From the NCBI GenBank assembly GCA_022825135.1, contig JAJDYN010000021.1:1-64000 (forward strand): DNA of 64,000 bases, written 5' to 3'. Position 1 is the stretch's first letter; every line of letters starts with the position of its first letter. The notes below the pieces were generated by a model. It had not been told where the DNA came from and did not search any database. It saw only the letters and a list, made by a program, of their open reading frames with translations. Made by a program: the position numbers and the translations under genes. This document shows, one piece after another, positions 27,741-35,525 of the stretch. This stretch comes from Gemmatimonadota bacterium (lineage in GTDB: Bacteria > Gemmatimonadota > Gemmatimonadetes > Longimicrobiales > Gaopeijiaceae).

Positions 27741-29528
27741 ATGACGAATCATCTGCGAGGCCGGCCACCCGGATCCTCCCTCGGTGCCGCGTGCAGGGTT
27801 GTCGCTGTGGCGGCCGTGGCCGTGGCGATGCCGGGGTGCCGGGACACCGGCCCGTCCGGTGAGACGGGGGAGCCGTTCCGGGTGGGCGCAACCATCGAGG
27901 TGGGCGCGGCCCCGCACGGCATCCGCTTCAGCGCCGATGGCGACACCGCGTACGTGGCGCTGAGCGGCGACGGGCAGATCGCGGTGGTGGATCTCGCGGC
28001 CGGATCCGTGGTCGCGCGCTGGGAGGCGGGGGACACGCCTCTCGATCTCGTGCGGGTTGGCGACGGCTGGCTGGTCAGCCAGTTCCGGGACTCCACGCTC
28101 ATCAAGCTCGATCCTCACGGGGCGGTCGTGCCCGGGGCGGTGTGGGGCGTCGGTTCCGGTCCGTCGCTTTTCTCGCCCGGCCAGGTCCGCGGCGAGACCT
28201 GGATCACGACCGAATTCGCGGACCGGCTGTGGGTTGTGGACACGGAGTCCGGGGCGCCGGTTGCGTTTCACGAGACCGGCGACCGGCCCTACCCGGCCGA
28301 CGTGATGTGGGACGGGTCGCACGCCTTCGTGCCCAACCTGGATGCGGGCACCGTTTCCGTGATCGACCTGCTCAACATGGAGACCGACGCCACGGTTGAA
28401 GCGTGTCCGGGTCCGCCCGGGGGCGCCCTCACGCCCGATCAGGTCACCTACGTCGTGGCGTGCGGCGGCTCGGACGAACTGGTCTTCGTAAATACGGCTT
28501 CGTTTGCGGTCACCGGCCGGGTCCCGGGACTCGGACCGCGGCCCTTTTCGGTGGTCGTGCCGGGCGACGGCCGCCACGCCCTGGTGAACAATGCCGGCGG
28601 CAGCACGGTCTCGGTGGTGGACCTGGAGGCGCGGGCGGTCGTGCAGACGATCGAGGTGGGGGAGCAGCCGATCGTGCTGCGGGCGCACCCGGACGGTGAG
28701 CGGGTGTTCGTCGCCAACGAGATCTCGGGCACTCTGGTGGAATTGGTTCCCGCCGTGCGCGAGACGGCCGGCAGTGGGCCGTCGGCTTCCGGTGAGGCAG
28801 CCGCGGGCGCGCCCGGTTCCCGGCTCATCCCCAACGAGGTCGTCGTCCTGGGGATGATCCACGGCGGGCACACCACCAGTGAGGTCTTCAGCCTCCAGGT
28901 CGTGCGAAACCTGGTGCGCGAGATCGATCCCGACCACTGGCTCACCGAGATCCCGCCCAACCGCTGGGACCGGGCCTGGGCCGAGTACCAGGCGTCGGGC
29001 ATCGTCGAAGAGCCCCGCGTGCGCGTCTTCCCCGAGTACATGGAAGCGCTCTTCCCGCTGACGCGCGAGTTGGACTTCGAGGTCATCCCCACGGCTGGCT
29101 GGACGGAGCCGATGTCCGACTTCCGCGCGGCGTATCTCGACGCGTATTCGCGGGATCCGGAGCGGGCCGAAGCGTGGGCCGAATACCAGGCCGCCGCCGG
29201 GGCTTCGGCCGAGGCGCTGGCCGCCGGCGCAGGGGACGATCCCCGCTGGATCCACACCGATGCATACGACGAGGCCTACGACATCCGCATGCAGGTCTAT
29301 GCCCGTTTGTTCGATGCCGATCTCGGGCCGGGAGGCTGGGACGCCATCAACGCCTCGCACTGGGCGAACATCGAGAGAGCGCTCGACCGGCACAGGGGCG
29401 AGGGGGCTCGCTTTCTGCTGACCTACGGCGCGGGCCACAAGGGGCCCTTCCTGCGCGAACTGCGGAGGCGCGACGACATCGTGCTGCTCGAGGTGGCGCC
29501 ATTCCTGGATCGCCTGGAGAACAGATGA
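27741..29528 (+). CDS. Lipoprotein fusing a YncE-like beta-propeller to a TraB/TIKI-like domain
   Basis: 595 residues from ATG 27741 (GGAGGG at 27725-27730). The signal peptide ends in AMPGC. Residues about 35-340 are a propeller with repeated TVSVIDLLN/STVSVVDLEAR blades. A Gly/Ala/Ser linker leads to a second domain beginning VVVLGMIHGGH, with Gly371-x-x-His374 and TEIPP, and ending LTYGAGHKGPFLREL (Gly563-x-Gly-His566). A GxxH near the start and GxGH near the end are hallmarks of TraB/PrgY, TIKI and EreA-like hydrolases, so a metalloprotease- or esterase-like activity is my inference. It is followed by the amidohydrolase gene after 36 bases. Confidence 0.75.
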   Translation: MTNHLRGRPPGSSLGAACRVVAVAAVAVAMPGCRDTGPSGETGEPFRVGATIEVGAAPHGIRFSADGDTAYVALSGDGQIAVVDLAAGSVVARWEAGDTPLDLVRVGDGWLVSQFRDSTLIKLDPHGAVVPGAVWGVGSGPSLFSPGQVRGETWITTEFADRLWVVDTESGAPVAFHETGDRPYPADVMWDGSHAFVPNLDAGTVSVIDLLNMETDATVEACPGPPGGALTPDQVTYVVACGGSDELVFVNTASFAVTGRVPGLGPRPFSVVVPGDGRHALVNNAGGSTVSVVDLEARAVVQTIEVGEQPIVLRAHPDGERVFVANEISGTLVELVPAVRETAGSGPSASGEAAAGAPGSRLIPNEVVVLGMIHGGHTTSEVFSLQVVRNLVREIDPDHWLTEIPPNRWDRAWAEYQASGIVEEPRVRVFPEYMEALFPLTRELDFEVIPTAGWTEPMSDFRAAYLDAYSRDPERAEAWAEYQAAAGASAEALAAGAGDDPRWIHTDAYDEAYDIRMQVYARLFDADLGPGGWDAINASHWANIERALDRHRGEGARFLLTYGAGHKGPFLRELRRRDDIVLLEVAPFLDRLENR

Positions 29529-29564
29529 GTCCCCGGCGGCTCGCTTGAGGAAGGAGGAGGAGAG

Positions 29565-32036
29565 ATGAGGTGGAGCGGCAGAGGCAACTCGTTGATGGTG
29601 GTGCTGGCGGCGGGTGCGGCGGCCAGCGCGGTGACAGTCTCGCCGGGCGGAGCCCTGGCCCAGTCCGAACCGGTTCTCATCCGCGCCGGTACCATCCACA
29701 CCGTCACCGGCGGGACGATTCAGGACGGCGAGATCCTGATCCGCGACGGGGTCATCGAGGCGGTGGGCGCGTCGGTGGATGCGCCGGCCGGGGCCCGCGT
29801 GTATGAGGCCGAGGTCGTGATCCCGGGGCTGATCGACGCGCACGCCCACATGGCCCTGGACCGGTCCGGTCGAACGCGCATTCCGGGCCCGGTCACCGCG
29901 GAATGGAAGGCCGTGGAGCACCTGGACCTGGAGGACCCCATGATCCAGGTGGCGCTCTCCGGGGGCGTGACTTCGCTGATCACGCGTTCGGGAAGCGGCA
30001 TCATCTCCAGTGGCCAGTCCGTGGCGCTGAAGATGAAGAGCACGCCGGGGCCGGAGATGATCTTCAAGCCCTACGTGGATCTGAAGATGGCGGTGCGCCC
30101 GCTCATCAACCTGCGTCCGGGGGAGACGCCCCAGACGGTGATGGGCTGGTACGCGACCGCCGACGACTACTTCCGGCGCGCGCAGGCGTATGTGGAGCGG
30201 CAGGACGCGCACGCGGCCGGCGAGGGGCCGGCTCCCGAGCGGGACGAGCGCCTGGAGGCTTTCGCGGCCGTGCTCCGGGGCGAGGTGATGGTGCACGCGC
30301 ACTCGCACTACCCCAGCGAGGTGATGATGGTGTTCCGTCTGGCCCGCAAGTACGGCTTCTTCGACCGGCTGGCGCTGGCGCACGCGGAGGAGATCTTCCC
30401 GCTCACGGAACTGCTCGCCGGGACGAACGTCATCCCGGTCATCGGGCCGATGATGATCGTCCAGTACTACAACGACCCGGAGCCCCTCAACCTGCTGGAG
30501 GACCTGCTGGACGCGGGCGTGTACGCGAGCATCCAGACCGACATGTCCAACCAGCACTTCAAGGACTTCCGCGAGTACGGGGCGTTCCTGGCGCGCCACG
30601 GCCTCACCGACCGGCAGGCGCTCGAGGTGATGACCATCAACGGGGCGCGGGCGATGATGCTCGAGGACCGGGTGGGGAGCATCGAGGCGGGGAAGGATGC
30701 GGACCTGGTGCTGCTCGACGGGCACTTCCTGGACCTGGCCGCGGACCGGGTGGAGCGCGTGTTCGTGGATGGGGAACTGGAGTACGAGCGCGGCCGGACG
30801 CTGCAGCCCGAGCGGCCGCGCAGCGTGGGGCCCTTCACCCCCGTGACGGGCGCGATCACTGCCGACGATGAGGCCTTCGCCATCACCGGGGCGCATGTGT
30901 TCACCGTGAGCGGCGGGGCGATCGGGAACGCGACCCTGGTGGTCGAGGACGGCCGTTTCACGCAGGTGGAGGCGGGAGCAGCCCCGCCGGCCGGCATTCC
31001 GGTCATGGATGTGGGGGGGCGGGTGGTCATGCCCGGCACGGTGATCGCGCGCGCCTTCGCCAACGACTGGATCGGCGACCTCAAGTGGCAGGTGCAGAAC
31101 GACGAGATCACCGCGCCGGTGGTGCCGGAGATGAACGCCCTGTACGCCGTCGACCCGTGGTTCCCCTCCTACCGCGTCAACACGACCATCGGGGTGACCG
31201 CCATCCACGTCACGCCGGGGACGCGCAATCTGGCCGGTGGCAACGGGGTGGTGGTGAAGACGCCGGGCATCGACTTCGAGAAGATGGTGCGGCGCGAGCC
31301 GGCAAGCATTGTGTTCGCGCTCACGGCCGCGACGCTCCGCGAGTGGCCCGACGAATCCGGGGCGCCGCTCACGCTCGCGAGTGCGTCGGCGATGATCCGG
31401 GAGACCCTCGACGCGGCCAACGCCTACGCGGAGGCGGGCGAGTCACGGGAATACGACGCGCGCATGGAGGCGCTGTTGCCGCTGCTGCGGCGGGAGGTGC
31501 CCGCGATGATCCACGCGGATCGGGTGGCCGAGATCGAGGAGGCGATGAGCATCGCCGAGGACTACGGCCTGCGGCTGGTGGTCACCGGCGGCGTGGAGGC
31601 GCATCGCCTGGCGGACCGGCTCGCGACCGCCGATGTGGGCGTCATCCTGGGCAACTCGGGGAGTTACGCGTCCGACATCCGCGGGGGCGGGGAGGGCTGG
31701 AGCGTGGAGGGGCCCGCCATCCTGAACCGCGCGGGCGTGAAGGTGGCGTTCTACGGTCCCGGGGCGTCGCGTCGCGCGTCACCCATCGGGCGGCTGGGAG
31801 GCGAGCCCATCCTCAACTCGGCGTGGGCCTTCCGCAACGGCGTGCCCGAGGTGGACGCGCTGAGGATGGCGACGCTGAACGCCGCGGAGCTGCTCGACAT
31901 GGACGACCGCATCGGCAGCATCGAAGTGGGCAAGGACGCCGACTTCGTCATCCTGGAGGGGCATCCCTTCGATTACCGGGTGGTCCCGGGTTGGGTGTTT
32001 GTTGACGGCAGGCTGGAGGCGGGCGGGACGCGGTAG
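29565..32036 (+). CDS. Secreted tandem amidohydrolase
   Basis: 823 residues with signal peptide (PGGALAQ). Two amidohydrolase-like halves. The first (about 35-425) has PGLIDAHAHM with the metal ligands His93-x-His95, further histidines in HAHSHYP and ALAHAEE, and the closing GSIEAGKDADLVLLDG. The second (about 430-823) has the same fold markers (VVMPGTVIARAFAND, VPAMIHAD, GSIEVGKDADFVILEG) but lacks the HxH after MPG, so it is probably catalytically impaired. Related enzymes are imidazolonepropionase-like or peptidase-like; substrate unknown. AGGAGGAGGAG precedes ATG 29565. Confidence 0.88.
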   Translation: MRWSGRGNSLMVVLAAGAAASAVTVSPGGALAQSEPVLIRAGTIHTVTGGTIQDGEILIRDGVIEAVGASVDAPAGARVYEAEVVIPGLIDAHAHMALDRSGRTRIPGPVTAEWKAVEHLDLEDPMIQVALSGGVTSLITRSGSGIISSGQSVALKMKSTPGPEMIFKPYVDLKMAVRPLINLRPGETPQTVMGWYATADDYFRRAQAYVERQDAHAAGEGPAPERDERLEAFAAVLRGEVMVHAHSHYPSEVMMVFRLARKYGFFDRLALAHAEEIFPLTELLAGTNVIPVIGPMMIVQYYNDPEPLNLLEDLLDAGVYASIQTDMSNQHFKDFREYGAFLARHGLTDRQALEVMTINGARAMMLEDRVGSIEAGKDADLVLLDGHFLDLAADRVERVFVDGELEYERGRTLQPERPRSVGPFTPVTGAITADDEAFAITGAHVFTVSGGAIGNATLVVEDGRFTQVEAGAAPPAGIPVMDVGGRVVMPGTVIARAFANDWIGDLKWQVQNDEITAPVVPEMNALYAVDPWFPSYRVNTTIGVTAIHVTPGTRNLAGGNGVVVKTPGIDFEKMVRREPASIVFALTAATLREWPDESGAPLTLASASAMIRETLDAANAYAEAGESREYDARMEALLPLLRREVPAMIHADRVAEIEEAMSIAEDYGLRLVVTGGVEAHRLADRLATADVGVILGNSGSYASDIRGGGEGWSVEGPAILNRAGVKVAFYGPGASRRASPIGRLGGEPILNSAWAFRNGVPEVDALRMATLNAAELLDMDDRIGSIEVGKDADFVILEGHPFDYRVVPGWVFVDGRLEAGGTR

Positions 32037-32073
32037 TCGTGCAGGTGCTTGACCGCGACGGAGTGTTGTGCAA

Positions 32074-32097
32074 GTATATGACACATGCGTCAGATAC
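32074..32097 (+). promoter_or_regulatory. Putative VapB operator, inverted repeat
   Basis: GTATATGAC and GTCAGATAC (8 of 9 paired) flank a 6-base spacer, in the most AT-rich part of the 172-base gap before vapB. Toxin-antitoxin pairs usually repress themselves through such palindromes. It lies 112 bases before the ATG, so the mRNA would have a long leader. Confidence 0.35.
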
Positions 32098-32208
32098 CGG
32101 CGCAATACATCCCGCCAGGACCACCCGGATGCACGCTCCATGCGTCGCCCCGAGGAGCCGCGAAGACGTTTCAGCTGAGACGCGCCAAGCCCCGTTTCCG
32201 CGAATGCC

Positions 32209-32481
32209 ATGTCCCGCATCCACTTTGTCGTGAAGGAGACCGCCAAGGCCGCGTACCAGACCCAGGCCCGCCGTGAGGGCAAGTCGCTCGGGGAGTGGCT
32301 GCGTGAGGCCGCCGACGAGAAGCTGGCGGCAGCCCGCCCGCGCAAGTTCACGGTCGAGGAGCTCCGCGAGTTCGCGGACAGGTGCGACGCCCGCCACCCG
32401 CCCGGCGCGCGCGAGCTGGATTGGCCCGAGGTCAAGAAGATGCTGGTTGAAACCAGGTACCCGGACTACGACATCACATGA
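32209..32481 (+). CDS. VapB-type antitoxin
   Basis: 90 residues. The N-terminal part (SRIHFVVKETAKAAYQTQARREG, then SLGEWLREAADEKL) looks like a ribbon-helix-helix DNA-binding segment; the acidic C-terminus (about 45-90) should wrap the toxin. Its stop overlaps the start of the PIN-domain toxin (ATGA). Identified mainly from this arrangement. Confidence 0.75.
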   Translation: MSRIHFVVKETAKAAYQTQARREGKSLGEWLREAADEKLAAARPRKFTVEELREFADRCDARHPPGARELDWPEVKKMLVETRYPDYDIT

Positions 32482-32867
32482 TCTTCGTCGACGCCAACGT
32501 CTTCATGTATTTCGTGGGCGCCGACCATCCCCTGCGGAAGGAAGCCCGGGAATTCTTCATTCGGTCACGGGAACGGGACAAGCTTCTCGTCACTTCGGCC
32601 GAAGTGCTTCAGGAGCTCCTCCATCACTACCTGCGCCGGGACAGGCGGCCGCTGCTCGACGCGGCCTTCGACCTGGTAGGCGCCACCGTGGACGAAGTCT
32701 GGCCCGTCGAGAGGACCGATGTCGAGTTGGCGCGCAACCTGTCGGCTCGACACCGCGGCCTGGAGGCACGCGACCTCATGCACCTGGCCTGCTGCATCCG
32801 GCGAGAGCCGCGGGAACTCATGACGTTTGACCGGGGGCTGGCGGCGGCGTGGAGGAGTCGGGGCTAG
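32478..32867 (+). CDS. vapC: VapC-type PIN-domain toxin ribonuclease
   Basis: 129 residues. PIN acidic residues: Asp5 (MIFVDANVFMY), Glu46 (SAEVLQELLHHY), Asp99 (EARDLMHLA) and Asp118 (TFDRGL). VapC toxins cleave tRNA or rRNA; target unknown. 4-base overlap with the antitoxin gene. Confidence 0.88.
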   Translation: MIFVDANVFMYFVGADHPLRKEAREFFIRSRERDKLLVTSAEVLQELLHHYLRRDRRPLLDAAFDLVGATVDEVWPVERTDVELARNLSARHRGLEARDLMHLACCIRREPRELMTFDRGLAAAWRSRG

Positions 32868-33025
32868 CGGAAGGCGCTGGCCGGTCTGTCCTCGACCGGG
32901 CCCACTTGTCGCCCCATCCGCCGTTGCCTACCGTGCCTGTTCCGGCGCCGTTCGCCAGCGGATCTCGTTCGTCCCCTGGGACCGCCGCCTGCCCATCACT
33001 CACCCCACATACCGGAGAGCCACCG

Positions 33026-34063
33026 ATGACTGGACGAACCCGCGCCATGATCGCTTCTGGAATCTTCATCGTCGCGGCTCTCGCCGTCGCGGCTTCGTCA
33101 CTTCAGGCCCAGTCGGTGACGACCAACCCCTTCCGGCCCATCTACGGGTGGGGCGAGCTGCCGGACGGAAGGGAATGGGGCTCGACGAGCGCGGTGGAGA
33201 TCGCGCTGGACGGAAACATCTGGGTCGCGGAGCGGTGCGGCGCAAACACCTGCGTCGGTTCCGATGTGGACCCCATCCTCCTCTTCGACAAGGAGGGGAA
33301 CCTGTTGCGGAGCTTCGGCGGCGGCATGATCGCGTGGCCTCACGGGATCGACGTGGACCATGAGGGGAATGTCTGGGTGACCGACGCGTGGCGCACCGGC
33401 GCGACAACCACGGGACACTCGGTGCTCAAGTTCTCCCCCGAGGGCGAGTTGCTGATGACGCTGGGGACCCCCGGAGAGGCCGGCGACCCCCCCACCCACT
33501 TCACCCAGCCGTCGGACGTGGTGGTGGCCCCCAACGGCCAGATCTACGTCGCGGACTCGCACGACCGCACTCGTGGCCGCATCGTCCGCTTCGCGGCCGA
33601 CGGGACGTACATGGAGACCTGGGGCGAACTCGGGTACGGTCCGGGGCAGTTCCGCGATCCGCACGCGCTGGCGATGGACTCGCAGGGCCGCATCTTCGTG
33701 GGCGACCGCTACAACAACCGCATCCAGCTCTTCGACCAGGAAGGCGAGTTTCTCGCCATCTGGACGCAGTTCGGCCGCCCCAGCGGGATCTACATCGACG
33801 GCGACGACAACATCTACGTGGCGGACTCCGAGTCGAGCCCGGCGCCCAACCAGTTCACCGGGCAGCGCAACGCGGGCTGGGAAAAGGGGATCCGCATCGG
33901 CGACGCGAACCAGGGGTGGGTGCACTACTTCCTGCCGGACGACATCTCCAACGTGATGGGGTTCAGCGGGCCGGAGGGGGTCGCGGTGGACGACGAGGGG
34001 AACGTGTACGGCGCGGAGGTGAGCCAGCGCCGCATCACCAAGTGGATTCGGTTCAGGCCGTAG
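33026..34063 (+). CDS. Exported NHL-repeat beta-propeller protein
   Basis: 345 residues from ATG 33026 with GGAGAG 7 bases upstream; signal peptide cleaved near LQAQS. At least five NHL-type blades are visible (WPHGIDVDHEGNVWVTDAW, HALAMDSQGRIFVGDRYNNRI, PSGIYIDGDDNIYVADSE, PEGVAVDDEGNVYGAEV). Similar to the lyase part of peptidylglycine alpha-amidating enzyme and to SMP-30/NHL binding proteins; no catalytic role can be assigned. Confidence 0.85.
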   Translation: MTGRTRAMIASGIFIVAALAVAASSLQAQSVTTNPFRPIYGWGELPDGREWGSTSAVEIALDGNIWVAERCGANTCVGSDVDPILLFDKEGNLLRSFGGGMIAWPHGIDVDHEGNVWVTDAWRTGATTTGHSVLKFSPEGELLMTLGTPGEAGDPPTHFTQPSDVVVAPNGQIYVADSHDRTRGRIVRFAADGTYMETWGELGYGPGQFRDPHALAMDSQGRIFVGDRYNNRIQLFDQEGEFLAIWTQFGRPSGIYIDGDDNIYVADSESSPAPNQFTGQRNAGWEKGIRIGDANQGWVHYFLPDDISNVMGFSGPEGVAVDDEGNVYGAEVSQRRITKWIRFRP

Positions 34064-34082
34064 CCCCGGCCTCCAACGCGAA

Positions 34083-34120
34083 AGAGCCCCGTCCCGCTCC
34101 TGCTCGCGGGACGGGGCTCT
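34083..34120. terminator. Bidirectional terminator hairpin
   Basis: A perfect 15-bp stem, AGAGCCCCGTCCCGC with GCGGGACGGGGCTCT, around an 8-base loop, exactly between the convergent NHL-protein gene and the molybdenum-hydroxylase operon. T-tracts on both sides are short. Confidence 0.75.
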
Positions 34121-34142
34121 CGTCTGTGAACCCGCGTCCGCC

Positions 34143-35132
34143 TCAGGCGCTCCGCACCGCCCGCGCCACCAGGTTCTTCACCAGCGGGATCTTGAAGTGG
34201 TTGTAGTTGAGGGGTCTGGCGCCCTGCGTGGCCAGTTCGCCCGCTTCGGCGGCGGTGCTCTCGTTGGGCACGCGGCCGCGAACGAGTTCCTCGACGTCGG
34301 TGAGCCGGCGAGGGATACACTCCACCGCGCCGAGGACGATGCGTGAGTCCTCGATGCGCCCGTCGGCCACCCGGAACGCCGCGGCGACGTTGACCAGCGG
34401 GAAGTCCCAGGTCTTGCGGTCCGCGACCTTCTCGAAATGGAATCGGGCGCCCGCCCACCGGGCCGGGATGCGGACGGTGGTCAGCAGATCGCCGGGATCG
34501 AGCACGGTCATGCGGGTGATGTCCACGCCCGGTGGCATGAAGAACTCCCCGGCGGGGATCACCCGCTCGCCGCGGGCGTTGCGCACCACCATCTCCGCGT
34601 CCAGCGCCACCAGCGCCGGGGCCGCATCCGACGGGGTCACCGCCACGCAGCGGTCCGCGCCGAAGAGTGCGTGCTCGCGGTTCATCGCGTCCGGCGCGCC
34701 CGCGTAGCAGACGTTGCCCCCCGCACGGTAGCAGGGCATGCCGTAGCGGTAGTACCAGCAGCGGGTGTCCTGGCAGAGGTTGCCGCCGAGCGTCCCGCCG
34801 TTCCGGATCTGCGGGCTCGCCACTACGCTCATCGCCTCCGCGAGCAGGCCGTAGCGCTCGCGCACCAGCGGGTCGTTCTCGACGTCGGTCAGGCTGGTCG
34901 TGGCGCCGATCTCGATGCCGTCGCCGGCCTCGCGCACGCCCTTCAGTTCGTCGAGCCCCTCCAGGTCGACCACCACGGAGGGCTGCTTGCCCCGGTTCTT
35001 GAACCAGTCGAAGCTGTCGTAGCCGCCGGCGAGCGCCCAGGCGTCGCGGCCGTGCTCCCGCAGCAGATCCAGCGCCGACTCCACGTCGGTCGGCTGAACC
35101 AGATCGAAGTGGGGCATCATGTCCTTCATCAT
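34143..35132 (-). CDS. Molybdenum hydroxylase FAD subunit with [4Fe-4S] insertion (PaoB-like)
   Basis: 329 residues. FAD-binding domain of the CoxM/xanthine dehydrogenase type: ALAGGYDSFDW and the flavin-contact SPQIRNGGTLGGNLCQ. Just after this come Cys residues in NLCQDTRCWYYR, MPCYRAGGNVC, the pattern of the extra [4Fe-4S] cluster of 4-hydroxybenzoyl-CoA reductase beta and E. coli PaoB. It transfers electrons between FAD and the cluster within the complex. Last gene of the minus-strand operon. The 186 bases between this gene and the small ORF upstream hold only a small GCGCCG hairpin (35235-35250). Confidence 0.88.
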   Translation of the reverse strand: MMKDMMPHFDLVQPTDVESALDLLREHGRDAWALAGGYDSFDWFKNRGKQPSVVVDLEGLDELKGVREAGDGIEIGATTSLTDVENDPLVRERYGLLAEAMSVVASPQIRNGGTLGGNLCQDTRCWYYRYGMPCYRAGGNVCYAGAPDAMNREHALFGADRCVAVTPSDAAPALVALDAEMVVRNARGERVIPAGEFFMPPGVDITRMTVLDPGDLLTTVRIPARWAGARFHFEKVADRKTWDFPLVNVAAAFRVADGRIEDSRIVLGAVECIPRRLTDVEELVRGRVPNESTAAEAGELATQGARPLNYNHFKIPLVKNLVARAVRSA

Positions 35133-35318
35133 GGGGATCCCCCCAGCCTCAGATGGTCTCGCTACAGGAGACTGCGATGCCGGCGCAGCCTCCTTGTCCC
35201 GTTCACATGGATTAATCTTGCGGGTTCAGCCCGGCGGCGCAAAAGCGCCGGCGAATCCGGAACGAAGCGTTCATATGCCCGCGCGAGCAGCGGGTCGGCC
35301 GCCCGGAGCCCCGACATT

Positions 35319-35498
35319 TCAGTCCCCGCTCGGGAACAGGGGCTTGACGATTCCGCGCAGGATGCAAACCAGTCCGATCCCGCCGATGGCCAACGCCACG
35401 TCGGGCGGCATCCAGTCCCAGAACCGGTCGAGCAGGCCGCCGGAGGAAGCGACGGCCCCGACGATGAACACCGGCCACCAGGACTTCCAGATCTTCAT
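35319..35498 (-). CDS. Small two-helix membrane protein in the molybdenum-hydroxylase operon
   Basis: 59 residues; GAGGAAG upstream of the ATG at 35498 is a good ribosome-binding site, and a stop lies at 35319. Two hydrophobic segments, WWPVFIVGAVASSGGLL and VALAIGGIGLVCILRGIV, are joined by the loop DRFWDWMPPD. It lies between the genes for the molybdopterin and FAD subunits, in the same direction. No family recognised; a membrane anchor or assembly partner for the periplasmic complex is a guess. Confidence 0.6.
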   Translation of the reverse strand: MKIWKSWWPVFIVGAVASSGGLLDRFWDWMPPDVALAIGGIGLVCILRGIVKPLFPSGD

Positions 35499-35525
35499 TG
35501 TCGCTTCCTCGGTCCTGTCTTGCGA

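Noticed and set aside
35235-35250. GCGCCG hairpin with AAAA loop between the small ORF and the FAD-subunit gene as terminator
   Set aside because: Only a 6-bp stem without a T-run on either strand; the operon probably continues through it.
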